Numbered from the stretch's first letter, positions 1 to 8,454 are shown. The stretch: DNA of 64,000 nucleotides from Paenibacillus sp. FSL H7-0737 (GCF_000758545.1 NZ_CP009279.1:4278001-4342000), one strand, 5' to 3'. A program made the numbers and translations. The notes: generated by a model from the sequence alone, not told the origin.

Positions 1-2
1 TG

Positions 3-677
3 GAACGCTCTATTAAAACAACACAATTAGTCGATCAAGGAATTATCGGACATTTGAACATTGGATTTATTGATTCTGCAGCTGGCGGAGTATTGGTTGA
101 TATGTTAAAAATGTTTCGGGAACGTTATCCACAAGTACAACTCACATTACATGAGATGACGTCTGCTCAGCAGTGGCAGGCTTTACATGAAGGAACGATT
201 CACATTGGATTTGTACGTTATACAGAGTCGGGCAAACATATCGAGCATCGTCCCTTAGTCAATGAATCGCTAATTGCCGTTTTGCCAGAGCAGCATCACC
301 TAGCTCATTTACCGGTGTTATCCATTCGCTCTTTAGCTTTAGAGCCGTTTATATCGTTTCCACGTCATTTAGGAGCACCTTTTCATGACCTCATTATGAG
401 CTTCTGCGCCCAACACGACATGTATCCGAATGTTGTACAGGAAGCCATTCAGATGTACACCATTGTAAATTTGGTAGCTGCTAATCTTGGAGTTTCCATT
501 GTGCCCTCTTCAGTTGCTATTTTTCAGCGTGAAGGTGTCACATTTCGTCCCTTTGAAGAAAGCACACCATCGATTCCCCTTTATGCCGCTTGGAGAACCG
601 ATTGCGATCGTGCCTCCTTATCCGCGTTACTAGAGATCATAGGACAAATGAGTTCAGAAGTTATTAATGGTGAATGA
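3..677 (+). CDS. LysR-family transcriptional regulator, C-terminal part (cut by window edge)
   Basis: The reading frame is open to the left edge of the window, so the N-terminal helix-turn-helix lies outside it. What remains is a LysR substrate-binding domain. It starts with the typical first strand (HLNIGFIDSAA), followed by EMTSAQQWQALHEG and the hinge-like IHIGFVRY. The C-terminal lobe carries VNLVAANLGVSIVPSS, the usual LysR effector-pocket stretch. A TTG at 54 could be read as a start but would lack any DNA-binding domain, so it is not a credible start. LysR proteins are cytoplasmic DNA-binding regulators that sense small molecules. The target is unknown; the neighbouring aldo/keto reductase is convergent, so it is not obviously the regulated gene. 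Confidence 0.85.
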   Translation, partial: ERSIKTTQLVDQGIIGHLNIGFIDSAAGGVLVDMLKMFRERYPQVQLTLHEMTSAQQWQALHEGTIHIGFVRYTESGKHIEHRPLVNESLIAVLPEQHHLAHLPVLSIRSLALEPFISFPRHLGAPFHDLIMSFCAQHDMYPNVVQEAIQMYTIVNLVAANLGVSIVPSSVAIFQREGVTFRPFEESTPSIPLYAAWRTDCDRASLSALLEIIGQMSSEVINGE

Positions 678-685
678 TATAATAT

Positions 686-1675
686 TCAGCCCGTTTTTCT
701 AGGATCACGTTCAACGAGTCCTTCTAGCACTCTATCGATTTGCATCATCACTTCCCTATCCAGACGAACTCCCGCAGCTTTGGCATTTTCTATTACTTGC
801 TCAGGCTTGGATGCCCCAATAATTGCAGATGAGACTTGTGGATTTTGCAACACCCATGCTATAGCCAATTGCGGAAGCGTCAACCCAACTTCACTGGCGA
901 TGGTAGAGAGATTCGAGATCGCCTCAAGCACCTCAGTCCGAAGCCATTGACCCGCCAATTTATTCATAAAAGGTGAGCCCGCAGCTGTTGAAGCACGAGA
1001 ACCCTCTGGCAATGGTTGCCCTGGCATATATTTGCCTGAAAGAATCCCTTGAGCAAGCGGTGACCAGACCACCTGTCCAATCCCTTCCCGCTCACAAGCT
1101 TGAACTACCTCCGTCTCCATTACGCGCCATAACATCGAATATTGAGGTTGACTAGCCACCAATGGCACCTTCAATTCCCTCGCCAAAACAGCACCTTCTG
1201 CTATCTGATCCGCCGTCCACTCACTTATCCCGACATAGAGAACCTTACCTTGACGCACCAGATCCGAAAAAGCCAAGAAGGTCTCTTCAAGGGATACTGT
1301 TGCGTCAAAGCGATGCGCATAATAGATATCAATGTAATCGGTCTGTAATCTGTTCAGTGAGGCATGGCACGCCTCCATAATATGCTTGCGGGACAGACCT
1401 CTTGCGTTACGTCCCGTCCCTGTGGGATGGCACACCTTGGTACACAATTCGATATCAGCTCTGTGCACTCCTTTTAATGCTTGGCCCAGCACCATCTCAG
1501 CTTTCGTATCGGAATATACATCTGCAGTATCAAATGTTGTGATCCCTACATCCAATGCAGCGCGAACACAAGCATGGGCAGTATCATTGTCCACTTGAGC
1601 ACCATGTGTAATCCAATTACCATAAGCAATCTCACTTAGATGTAAGCCACTCGTTCCTAATTTGCGATAGTTCAT
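686..1675 (-). CDS. aldo/keto reductase (Kv-beta/YhdN-like)
   Basis: This is a 329-residue NADPH-dependent aldo/keto reductase with a TIM-barrel fold, near the usual length for voltage-gated-channel-beta-like members. It begins MNYRKLGTSGLHLSEIAYGNW. Tetrad residues are visible: Asp and Tyr in TTFDTADVYSDTKAE, Lys in LCTKVCHP, His in YYAHRFD. The late segment AIIGASKPEQVIENAKA is the cofactor-binding signature near the C-terminus. The start is preceded on the minus strand by a good AGGAGG-like site (reading GGAGGGTAAAA before ATG). It converges with the LysR gene, with only 8 bases between the stops. The substrate cannot be told from sequence; family members reduce aldehydes and ketones in the cytosol. 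Confidence 0.92.
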   Translation of the reverse strand: MNYRKLGTSGLHLSEIAYGNWITHGAQVDNDTAHACVRAALDVGITTFDTADVYSDTKAEMVLGQALKGVHRADIELCTKVCHPTGTGRNARGLSRKHIMEACHASLNRLQTDYIDIYYAHRFDATVSLEETFLAFSDLVRQGKVLYVGISEWTADQIAEGAVLARELKVPLVASQPQYSMLWRVMETEVVQACEREGIGQVVWSPLAQGILSGKYMPGQPLPEGSRASTAAGSPFMNKLAGQWLRTEVLEAISNLSTIASEVGLTLPQLAIAWVLQNPQVSSAIIGASKPEQVIENAKAAGVRLDREVMMQIDRVLEGLVERDPRKTG

Positions 1676-1790
1676 TTTTACCCTCCTTTAGATAACAATC
1701 TGATTGTAACAAAGAGATATTAATACGAGAAATACTCTTTGATATGCGATTTAATTCAAAAAAGATATTACTGAGATACTTAAAGATAAT

Positions 1791-1817
1791 AAAAAACGCC
1801 CTTTAGGCGTTTTTTTT
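1791..1817 (-). terminator. rho-independent terminator after the DUF1648 gene
   Basis: The inverted repeat AACGCC-CTTTA-GGCGTT is flanked by A and T runs, so it can act on either strand. It lies about 70 bases past the stop of the minus-strand membrane-protein gene and is the likely terminator of that transcript. Confidence 0.75.
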
Positions 1818-1885
1818 CGGTAAATATTCTGTTTCGAAACTCTAACTTCGCCTACACTCCGGTGAGTATTAACCTCCAAGCCTTG

Positions 1886-2974
1886 TTACCGCACCACAAC
1901 TAACAGTACAATAATTCCGAGCCAAAACAGCCAGCTTACTGGGTGACCGAAATTTAATCCCCAGCCGACTCCGAGCCTTTTCTTGACGATTAGGTTTGGA
2001 TCTTTACGATTGAAATAAATCATACCTAATCGCCATTTATCATCATCATGGACAGGTCTGACATTGGAGCTATCGGCAGATCGCTCCAAGCGGCTTTCGC
2101 CCTGACCAGCCCAGAACGTTAAGACCAAGGCGTATAGGATAATAAGGGCTATTATGATTAGGATAATAGGGATAGCGAAATTCATGTTAAGCAGAGATAT
2201 CATGTTTAGTTGCACAACAGAAAACAGGATAACCATTAAGAAGCTTGCTGTAAGCATAAAATATGACCAAGTACGGCGGTAAGTTGCGTCTTGTCTGATG
2301 GAACGGTTAGGATCATTGGGTTGAACCTGCTGCTTTACTCTGCGAATACTCCAATTCTCAAATATGAACAAAAGTGTTATGAACACTTGCATTATCGTAG
2401 GCATAAACACAGAACTAAAAGATTTAGCTGCATAGCGGTCTACGTTCCAACTGCTGTTGAAATGGATCGGAATTTGATCAGGAATCAGATCGTAGTTGCG
2501 TAGCACAGTTACAATACTAACAACAGTAATTAAAACATGAATGAGGAACCAATTATTAGACAAGCCAATGTTTCTTTTCCGAAATCCAGTGTCCACTGCC
2601 ATGATCGATGGTTCCAGAGCAATAGGCAGCATAGGTAGTAAACTTTTCATTTTGAAATGATAGCTAATGTTAATGACTAGGGAGATTACGACCATGGCAA
2701 GTGAATAAGTGACAATGATCCAACTTTGTTGCTTGGAATGTTCATCACCGTATAGTAGACAGATGATACAAACAATGAACAAGATGGTATGCAAGGTAGC
2801 ACTGATCCTAGCATATGACTTCCGCATCTGGTGCAGAGGCTCACTATGGAATTGTACAGGGCTGACGGTGACCCCAAAACTAATCGTCTCTCTTGTTAAA
2901 TAAGGCATGCTTACCATGAGTACAATGGCAGGAACAAATACAAGGATCATTACTATAACAGGCATTATCGTCAT
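1886..2974 (-). CDS. DUF1648/DUF5808 multi-pass membrane protein
   Basis: This 362-residue integral membrane protein has about eight hydrophobic segments. An N-terminal helix (residues 1-25) is followed by further helices through the middle. The central block LIPDQIPIHFNSSW followed by a charged stretch is the DUF1648 signature. The C-terminal block WRLGMIYFNRKDPNL followed by KRLGVGWGLNFG is typical of DUF5808. Homologous proteins in Bacilli (YhdP/SdpI-related) are membrane proteins of poorly known role, sometimes paired with a GntR regulator; none is present here. It is monocistronic, with a terminator downstream and a palindromic element in its upstream region. Confidence 0.8.
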   Translation of the reverse strand: MTIMPVIVMILVFVPAIVLMVSMPYLTRETISFGVTVSPVQFHSEPLHQMRKSYARISATLHTILFIVCIICLLYGDEHSKQQSWIIVTYSLAMVVISLVINISYHFKMKSLLPMLPIALEPSIMAVDTGFRKRNIGLSNNWFLIHVLITVVSIVTVLRNYDLIPDQIPIHFNSSWNVDRYAAKSFSSVFMPTIMQVFITLLFIFENWSIRRVKQQVQPNDPNRSIRQDATYRRTWSYFMLTASFLMVILFSVVQLNMISLLNMNFAIPIILIIIALIILYALVLTFWAGQGESRLERSADSSNVRPVHDDDKWRLGMIYFNRKDPNLIVKKRLGVGWGLNFGHPVSWLFWLGIIVLLVVVR

Positions 2975-3370
2975 ATCATTCGCCTCCTCTTATACATAAG
3001 TGTTTATTTGAAAACTCTATAGCATATCCTATTAACTTAGGATAGGTAATCGACTTGAACATAAATTTTATTATAATCGATTTTAGTGACTATAGGGATG
3101 AAATTAACAATTTATCCAGTTTTTTTGCTACACAGAGCTACTCATCTGACAACTGAATTATGACAAGTACATCTGTTTGAAATTCTGTGTAGGTAAAGGA
3201 TAGGATTTCGGACACTTACTTTAAATATTCTGCAATTTGGATGACTTGTGTGGGTAATAAATAAACATCATCCAACTCTTGTCGAGTGATTCCTATGGAC
3301 GCTAAAGTGACACTCGGTGCTGAATGTGATTAATCTTACGATTTAATGATGAGAGGAAACTGAACAGCAT
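2975..3370. other. non-coding interval with palindrome and a gene remnant
   Basis: This stretch holds the minus-strand leader of the membrane-protein gene and a perfect 7-base inverted repeat TATCCTA-TTAACT-TAGGATA at 3025-3044 that could be an operator. Between about 3219 and 3325 the minus strand has an open frame ending in a plausible protein C-terminus (ITRQELDDVYLLPTQVIQIA, then EYLK and a stop). It has no start and I do not recognise it; it is probably the tail of a lost gene. Nothing else is visible. Confidence 0.4.
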
Positions 3371-3740
3371 ATGCCTTATATTGATCGAAATGGTATGAAC
3401 ATTTATTATGAATATCTTCACTCTAACTCTCTTAACCAACAAATAGACGCTGTCCTGATTATCCACGGAGCGGGTATGAATTTACGTTCCTGGGATTTGA
3501 TTGTTTCTTATTCGCAGCAACACTATCATATTCTTCGCTATGATTTGCGCAGACATGGGTTGAGCGATAAAGGACCAGATAGAGTAGCTTGAAGACTGCT
3601 ATTCACTCTTTTTCTTCTAGAGCGGCTCAATATTTCTTCTTTTTTTCGCTGTTGGTCATGGAGCAGGAAGCATATGTGCCGTGCTGCTCGGTACAATCCG
3701 TCACTTCATAAAGGCAGTTAGTTTGATTAATTCATTTGAA
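3371..3740 (+). pseudogene. alpha/beta hydrolase remnant
   Basis: The first 73 codons read as the N-terminus of an alpha/beta hydrolase: MPYIDRNGMNIYYEY, then LIIHGAGMNLRSWD (oxyanion-hole HG motif) and ILRYDLRRHGLSDKG. A stop follows at 3590-3592. In another frame, bases 3651-3720 read VGHGAGSICAVLLGTI, which matches the nucleophile-elbow segment (normally GHSMG) but with Gly in place of the catalytic Ser. The region between and the rest of the gene, including the Asp and His of the triad, are missing. The gene is dead, shortened by deletion and frameshift to well under half the normal 250-280 residues. Confidence 0.75.
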
Positions 3741-3751
3741 TTAATTATACT
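3723..3751 (+). promoter_or_regulatory. promoter and operator of the TetR gene
   Basis: A sigma-A promoter is visible: TTGATT (3723-3728), a 17-base spacer, and TATACT (3746-3751). The spacer is filled by the inverted repeat GATTAATTCA-TT-TGAATTAATT (3725-3746). The same 10-base half-sites with the same 2-base centre recur at the promoter of the M24 gene at 5910-5941. Autorepression by the TetR protein is the natural reading; binding itself is inferred. Confidence 0.7.
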
Positions 3752-3773
3752 CAACAGTATGGAGGAATGGACA

Positions 3774-4448
3774 TTGAATACAAACCTAAGCAACGATATG
3801 AATAAAGGAAATGAAGACTCCACCCAAACTCGTTTATTAGAAGCAGGGCTGCGGATCTTTGGATTAAATGGCTATGAAGGCGTACGTACGCGGACCCTTG
3901 CAGATGAAGCTGGTGTGAACCAATCGGCGATTCCGTATTATTTCGGTGGAAAAAAAGGATTGTACTTAGCGGTTGCCCGTCGCTTGACAGCAGCCGTTCA
4001 AGATGATTTTTTGAAGCAGGCTTTAATTGAGACAGAAGAGATTGAGAAACGGTCAAAAGAAGAAGCCGCAGAAGCTCTTAAAAAAGTCATGACGCAATTT
4101 TCCAAGACGATGATTGGTAATCATGAAGCCAATGCAAGAAGTGTATTTATCGCAAGAGAGCAGATGCAGCCTACAGAGGCTTATGACATTTTGTATGAAC
4201 AATTCTTCCAGCCACTACATCAGATGATTGCCGTCTTGGTGAGTAAATTAATGGATCTAGACGCAAAAGATTCAAAAACGATATTAATCGCACATGCAAT
4301 TGTTGGACAATCGGTTGCGTTCTCTGTGGCGAAGGAAACCTATTTGAGACGCCAAGGGATTCAAGACTTGGATGAAGTACACATTGCTTTGATCGCCAAG
4401 GAGCTTGGCGAAATGTCGATTCGTACATGCAGTGGCTATTCTCATTAA
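3774..4448 (+). CDS. TetR/AcrR-family regulator, CerR/DUF1956 type
   Basis: This is a cytoplasmic repressor of about 225 residues. The N-terminal TetR helix-turn-helix runs from TRLLEAGLRIFGLNGYEGV through AGVNQSAIPYYFGGKKGLY, with the YYFGGK recognition-helix motif of this family. The C-terminal domain matches the CerR/YbiH (DUF1956) ligand-binding type. I place the start at TTG 3774 because GGAGG at 3761-3765 lies 8 bases upstream. The frame is open further upstream through ATG 3759, but that ATG overlaps the ribosome-binding site and the extra residues belong to the dead hydrolase. It converges with the M24 gene and shares its promoter palindrome, so that gene is the likely target. Confidence 0.88.
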   Translation: MNTNLSNDMNKGNEDSTQTRLLEAGLRIFGLNGYEGVRTRTLADEAGVNQSAIPYYFGGKKGLYLAVARRLTAAVQDDFLKQALIETEEIEKRSKEEAAEALKKVMTQFSKTMIGNHEANARSVFIAREQMQPTEAYDILYEQFFQPLHQMIAVLVSKLMDLDAKDSKTILIAHAIVGQSVAFSVAKETYLRRQGIQDLDEVHIALIAKELGEMSIRTCSGYSH

Positions 4449-4504
4449 AAAGAGGGTACGTAACGAAGACATAAACATTCTTCTATACGTACCCTTTTGC
4501 TATT

Positions 4505-5764
4505 TTACCAAGTTGCCCTCATCAGCTGAGTAGAATTTTTATTTAGTTCAATCCCCCCAGCTTCACCCACGATCACCGTTCCGCCAAGATTAATGACCTT
4601 CTTACCAATCGCACAATTCGGCTCAAATGCAAACACCATTCCTGTCTTGAGTTCGGTCTCTAACCCTATGGATGGGATCGGCAGCACTTTCCCGTACTCT
4701 CTCGCCTCAGGCAACCGTGCAATCTCATCGCCAACCCCAATAAGACCAAATGGACTAATGGAATGAATAAGCGGATGAACGTGCCAACCTCCTGCTTCAC
4801 GCATCGGCTCATTCATCGCTTTAACCACGTCTCCGAAAGTAGCCCCATGCCGCAGCTCTTTTACTCCGTTCTCATACGATTGTCTCGCTGCCGCTGCCGC
4901 CCGCTCAAAATCCGGATGCACAGCTCCTACAGCGATTGAAGGCTGATGCTGCGTCTCTAGCATTCCGAATGATGAAAATACCTCGGCCAAAATAATATCT
5001 CCTTCTTGGATCACCCGCGGCTCCTCTGGTCGATATGTCCATGCGGGCAATCCCCATCCTACGAACTCTGGTCCTGATCCCATTAATATCGTTGTCGTGA
5101 ACCCGACATGGGTCGCACAAGCATTCATCGCTGCCGCATAGATCTCATTTTCTCTCACGCCTGGCTTCGTTGCCTCAAGCATCGCCTGGCACATTTTTTC
5201 CCCAACGTTCGCTGACCATTTTAATACCGCGATCTCCTCCTGACTTTTCACAGAAGACAGTGCGAAAAATTTGTGTCCCACAGGCTTAAAGGTCCCATTC
5301 GGTAATCCTTTTAGGATCGTTTGCCAAGTATTATAGGGCATGGCTCCATCAAAGTAATAGGGAGGATAAGGCTCTAAGCCAATCACACCAAATGCTTTAT
5401 TTGTAAGTCCTCTCTCTTCCATAATCTTGACAATGTGCGCACCCATTTTTCCGACATACATATTTTCCGGGCGTATCCAGCCTTGCGTATTCGTATATCC
5501 AGCTTGAATATGATCTTCCACAGCAGTGGCTAAAAAGACAACAGAGATCGGCTCTTCATTCTTAGGGAAAATGACAATAGAACCTGGACGCTCATTCGTA
5601 AAGTAGGTGTCCGGGTTAAATACAGCAGGGAACGCACCTTCTCGATCTCCATACACAATCAATACATCCACATGCTCTTCTTCCATTAGCTGATTTGCAA
5701 TGTTCCATCTACGATCTCTTTCCGCAAGTGAGTAGGTAGGGATTCTAGTATCTTGATTGTTCAT
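4505..5764 (-). CDS. M24-family (pita-bread) protein, creatinase-like, metal ligands partly lost
   Basis: The protein has 419 residues: an N-terminal creatinase-type domain (about 1-170) and a C-terminal pita-bread domain (about 190-419). True Xaa-Pro aminopeptidases carry five metal ligands (Asp, Asp, His, Glu, Glu). Here the segment IILAEVFSSFGMLETQHQPS has Glu and Gln where the two Asp should be. His is kept in HPLIHSISPFG and one Glu in VFAFEPN. The last Glu (normally in an R-x-E-D motif) is replaced by Gly in NLGGTVIVGEAGG. Loss of three ligands resembles metal-independent creatinase more than a peptidase, so the substrate may be a C-N compound rather than a peptide. Regulation by the adjacent TetR protein is suggested by the shared operator. 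Confidence 0.8.
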   Translation of the reverse strand: MNNQDTRIPTYSLAERDRRWNIANQLMEEEHVDVLIVYGDREGAFPAVFNPDTYFTNERPGSIVIFPKNEEPISVVFLATAVEDHIQAGYTNTQGWIRPENMYVGKMGAHIVKIMEERGLTNKAFGVIGLEPYPPYYFDGAMPYNTWQTILKGLPNGTFKPVGHKFFALSSVKSQEEIAVLKWSANVGEKMCQAMLEATKPGVRENEIYAAAMNACATHVGFTTTILMGSGPEFVGWGLPAWTYRPEEPRVIQEGDIILAEVFSSFGMLETQHQPSIAVGAVHPDFERAAAAARQSYENGVKELRHGATFGDVVKAMNEPMREAGGWHVHPLIHSISPFGLIGVGDEIARLPEAREYGKVLPIPSIGLETELKTGMVFAFEPNCAIGKKVINLGGTVIVGEAGGIELNKNSTQLMRATW

Positions 5765-6084
5765 ACCTCTTTCTCCTCCTAACGTTTATTTCTTTCCAGA
5801 GTTCATTGCTGATCGTTGCCTTTTGTCATCATCCAACCGTATACATGCGAATGGCCCCCCTCCAATAGATGCCATGAATGAACCTGTTACATTGCAAGTA
5901 TAATTCATTCATTTGATTAATTCAATTGAATTAATCAAATGATTTATGTGCAAAAATAGCTCCAATAACTTGGAGAATTAATCTTTAAATCATTAAAATG
6001 AAAAACACTGTATCTTTAAAGAGCCTGTTCAAAAAGCTCATAAAGTTGTATTAAAAAAAATGCACCTTTACGAGGAACGGTAAA
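5765..6084. other. leader and promoter region of the M24 gene; left flank of a transposase remnant
   Basis: The right part is AT-rich spacer leading into the decayed transposase. The left part is the roughly 125-base leader of the M24 transcript. The regulatory palindrome is listed separately. No coding sequence is visible. Confidence 0.5.
5897..5941 (-). promoter_or_regulatory. promoter and perfect 32-bp palindromic operator of the M24 gene
   Basis: Bases 5910-5941 form a perfect 32-base palindrome whose core is GATTAATTCA-AT-TGAATTAATC. On the minus strand a promoter overlaps it: TTGAAT (5925-5920), a 17-base spacer and TATACT (5902-5897). The core half-sites are those found between -35 and -10 of the TetR gene at 3725-3746. 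This is the best supported regulator-target link in the window, although binding is inferred. Confidence 0.75.
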
Positions 6085-6957
6085 ATGAAGGTACCCCTAC
6101 CAACATCAAACCATACGCGAGATGCATTTTCATGGACTTACAGTTTGAGCTGCAGACTTTGCGAGAAGACGTATTCCGATCACGACGCCATCTGCGGCGT
6201 TCAACGAGCGAAGGCGAACCAGAATAAGTTTTTCATTGGTTATCGCAAGCATTCCATTGTTTGCCCCAGCCCGAAAGGATCGGTCATCCCGCCCAATGAT
6301 ACGGCGGATGTCAAATTAATGCTGCCGCCAATTGAAATAATGAAGAAAATCGAAGGACTCAAGGTCGATTATCTGGTGGCCGATTTGGGTTATTTCGATG
6401 CCGATGATCAAAAAGAAGCGCGCCTTAAGCATGATGTAGCGGTCGTAACGGAAATCAGAAAACACGATATTTCCTGAACTCTCTTCCCATGAAGGAAAAC
6501 CGGAATGTGAGCAAGGACATGCCCTTGTTTTCGACGGATTCGATAAAAAAACATATACCTCTTGTTTTCGCGGATACGATGACAAATGCGCCGCCTGTCC
6601 GCTACAAGGCCTTTGTGAGAAGCAGTTTGGCTATACCTTCAAGGAAAACCCGTTTTCTACGGACCTGTTTCACAGGGCAGTATGCTACAAGAGCACATGC
6701 TGAATCTCCGTAAGCAAGTGGAACTAGCGTTTGCACAAGAATCGAATCAACTAACTTCCGTTATGAAGTATAAAAAAGTAACGGTTCGTACAACAAAGCG
6801 CGTCGAGAATTGGTTTATCTTGCGGAATGCGTTTCGATTAATTGAGCGGATGATTGAGCACTTGCGAGCCACAATCCTGCCTCCAAATCATGTGACGACC
6901 CTCAAAAAGCTTCAAGAGATTCAAGTGGAGCAAATCTCGTTGCCGTTGGCGGGGTAA
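6085..6957 (+). pseudogene. DDE-type transposase, two frameshifts
   Basis: Three consecutive frames read as one transposase. Bases 6085-6477 include KFFIGYRKHSIV and YLVADLGYFDADDQKEARLK, a DDE-like core. Bases 6473-6703 read ELSSHEGKPECEQGHALVF followed by a Cys-rich stretch (DDKCAACPLQGLCEKQFG). Bases 6682-6957 give the C-terminal helical part (VKTTKR-like block, NWFILRNAFRLIERMIEHL). The overall order and the GYRKHS and Cys-rich blocks resemble IS1182-like transposases, but I cannot fix the family. No inverted terminal repeats or target duplication were found. The element is inactive. Confidence 0.7.
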
Positions 6958-7011
6958 GAAAGTTGAACTCCCCCTAAAAAAAGCAAATTACGACACAAGG
7001 GATACGTCTGT

Positions 7012-7230
7012 TCAAAATCAGGTAAGTAACATACTTACTCTTAGCGACAGCATGACTTATCATATCTAACGGAACATCACCTGGTTTACTCGCTTCATAA
7101 CAAAGAATATGTGTAAAACTATCCAGCTGAGGATTAAAATCGGGCCTCGCAGGATAAATCTGCAATAAAATAACATTCTCATTCTTCTTGCTTTGAATTT
7201 CGTCTTTTCTTTCAAATAAGTGTTATTACT
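7012..7230 (-). pseudogene. GyrI-like/AraC effector-binding domain fragment
   Basis: On the minus strand an open frame without a proper start reads ERKDEIQSKKNENVILLQIY, PARPDFNPQLDSFTHILCYE and PGDVPLDMISHAVAKSKYVT. The order resembles the effector-binding domain of AraC/MerR-type regulators and GyrI-like proteins, where a block ending in a YAVF-like strand follows a short PPGM-like turn. The frame runs out where the transposase remnant begins (about 7010), so insertion or deletion with the IS probably truncated it. The assignment is from pattern only. Confidence 0.45.
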
Positions 7231-7338
7231 TTAGCTTCCAGAAAATCTCTTCCATTCAAAATGTCTATTCGATCTGCTTAAAGCACTTTACAATAAAAAA
7301 ACTTCCACCATACTCTGGTAGAAGCTTCTTATCGCAAT

Positions 7339-8115
7339 TTAATCATTCAAAATTCCAATCATTTTTCTTTCCTTCGCTAGCTGCTCCACAGTAAAATCAT
7401 GCTGAGCAGAAGCATAAGCGCTAAAAACAATATCGAGCACAAACAATTGAGCAAATCTGGAGCTTGTTGCCGCACTACGAAGCTGTGCTTCCGGCGCACG
7501 TGATGTAAATAAAGAAACATCAGCAAGCTGAGAAAGCTTGTTATTACCAGGACGAGTGAGGCTAATTGTTTTTATTCCCTGTTCCTTAGCTCGTTTTATT
7601 AATTGAATAACTTCTCTCGTTTCACCGCTATACGAAATTCCCCAGAAGACGGCATTTTCTGATTTCGTAGCCATGGCTCCCGCCAATAAATGACGATCTG
7701 AAATCGCATATACATTTTTGCCTTACCCCATAAACATAAATAACCTCTGCGTGCTCAATAGACTGCGCGTCGAGTTAACTGGCCGTATTCTGAAAGGTCA
7801 GTATGGTGTTCGACAGCAATTTATCAATGATGGAATCAACGTTTCATTCGATTCAACATCAAAGTATCTAACATGCGGCGTGTACTCTACCTCCGCGGAT
7901 AAACGGATTTTCAGCGCTGGAAAGCCCTCTATTCCAAGCGACCGACAAAAACGAACAACCGCGGCACTGCTTGCCTCCGCTTTTGTCGCTAACTCATGTA
8001 TGGTCATATGCAGTACTTCTTTAGCATTTGCAAGAATGTACTCCGCTACTTTTTTCTCTGATTCTGGCAATTCATTTAAGACTAGCTCAATTTGCGAAAT
8101 CATACTTCCCCGCAA
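7339..8115 (-). pseudogene. MurR/RpiR-family regulator, broken
   Basis: The N-terminal part (8115-7798) is a complete RpiR helix-turn-helix: LVLNELPESEKKVAEYILAN, then TKAEASSAAVVRFCRSLG. A premature stop follows at codon 106. The C-terminal part (7686-7339) is most of a SIS domain: NAVFWGISYSGETREVIQLI, then ISLTRPGNNKLSQLAD. Between them the minus strand still reads IEHAEVIYVYG, the first SIS strand, in a different frame, and about 15-20 residues of the phosphosugar-binding loop are missing. The gene therefore has a stop, a frameshift and an internal deletion. An intact relative lies at 21303-22166. The likely start is the ATG at 8103, after GGGGAAGT. Confidence 0.8.
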
Positions 8116-8345
8116 TTAAACCTGCTCCAACAAATGTAGGAATCATTGGTATGAAAATATTTCCCATTTTTCGCAAAAAATTCTTGAACGGTTTATCATT
8201 CTTCTTTTTAAGCTTCGCCTTCATTTGTGCGCTTTGTGCTTGTAATTGCTCAGCCGAAGTCGCTATTTTCCCAATACTCATTTAGACTATATTGAGCAAT
8301 CTAAATTTTGTATCACTTCTACGATTCCACACGTTCCATTATTGA
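8100..8345 (-). pseudogene. PTS EIIBC permease fragment (glucose superfamily, MurP/SacP-like)
   Basis: The minus strand upstream of the broken RpiR gene reads, with one frame break, NNGTCGIVEVIQN, then KIATSAEQLQAQSAQMKAKL and NFLRKMGNIFIPMIPTFVGA followed by GLIAG. The first part matches the end of an EIIB domain (GVVEVIQ...GQYQIVIG). The last part matches the start of an EIIC domain (IFIPIIPAIVGAGL). Everything after GLIAG is gone, and the sequence runs straight into the ribosome-binding site and start of the RpiR remnant. The order suggests a former PTS operon with an RpiR regulator, like those for N-acetylmuramic acid. The substrate is inferred from the neighbourhood. Confidence 0.65.
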
Positions 8346-8454
8346 CGAATTTTTATTTCAATATTAAACTATAAATAAGAAATTAAATTCCAAAAAACCG
8401 TTTTTTTCATTTATTAAATTTATCCCAACATTACGTCGCAGGAGGAAATGAAAG

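Noticed and set aside
6022..7020. Possible IS terminal repeats (CTGTTCAAAA at about 6025 and 7010)
   Set aside because: The two copies are in direct, not inverted, orientation and short; they do not define IS ends.
7718..8119. 133-codon plus-strand open frame
   Set aside because: It is antisense to the broken RpiR gene; its translation lacks any domain, and the RpiR motifs lie on the minus strand.
8370..8405. Similarity of AT-rich sequence to the murQ upstream region (20865-20885)
   Set aside because: Both are almost pure A/T; the likeness could be chance and does not define a shared operator.
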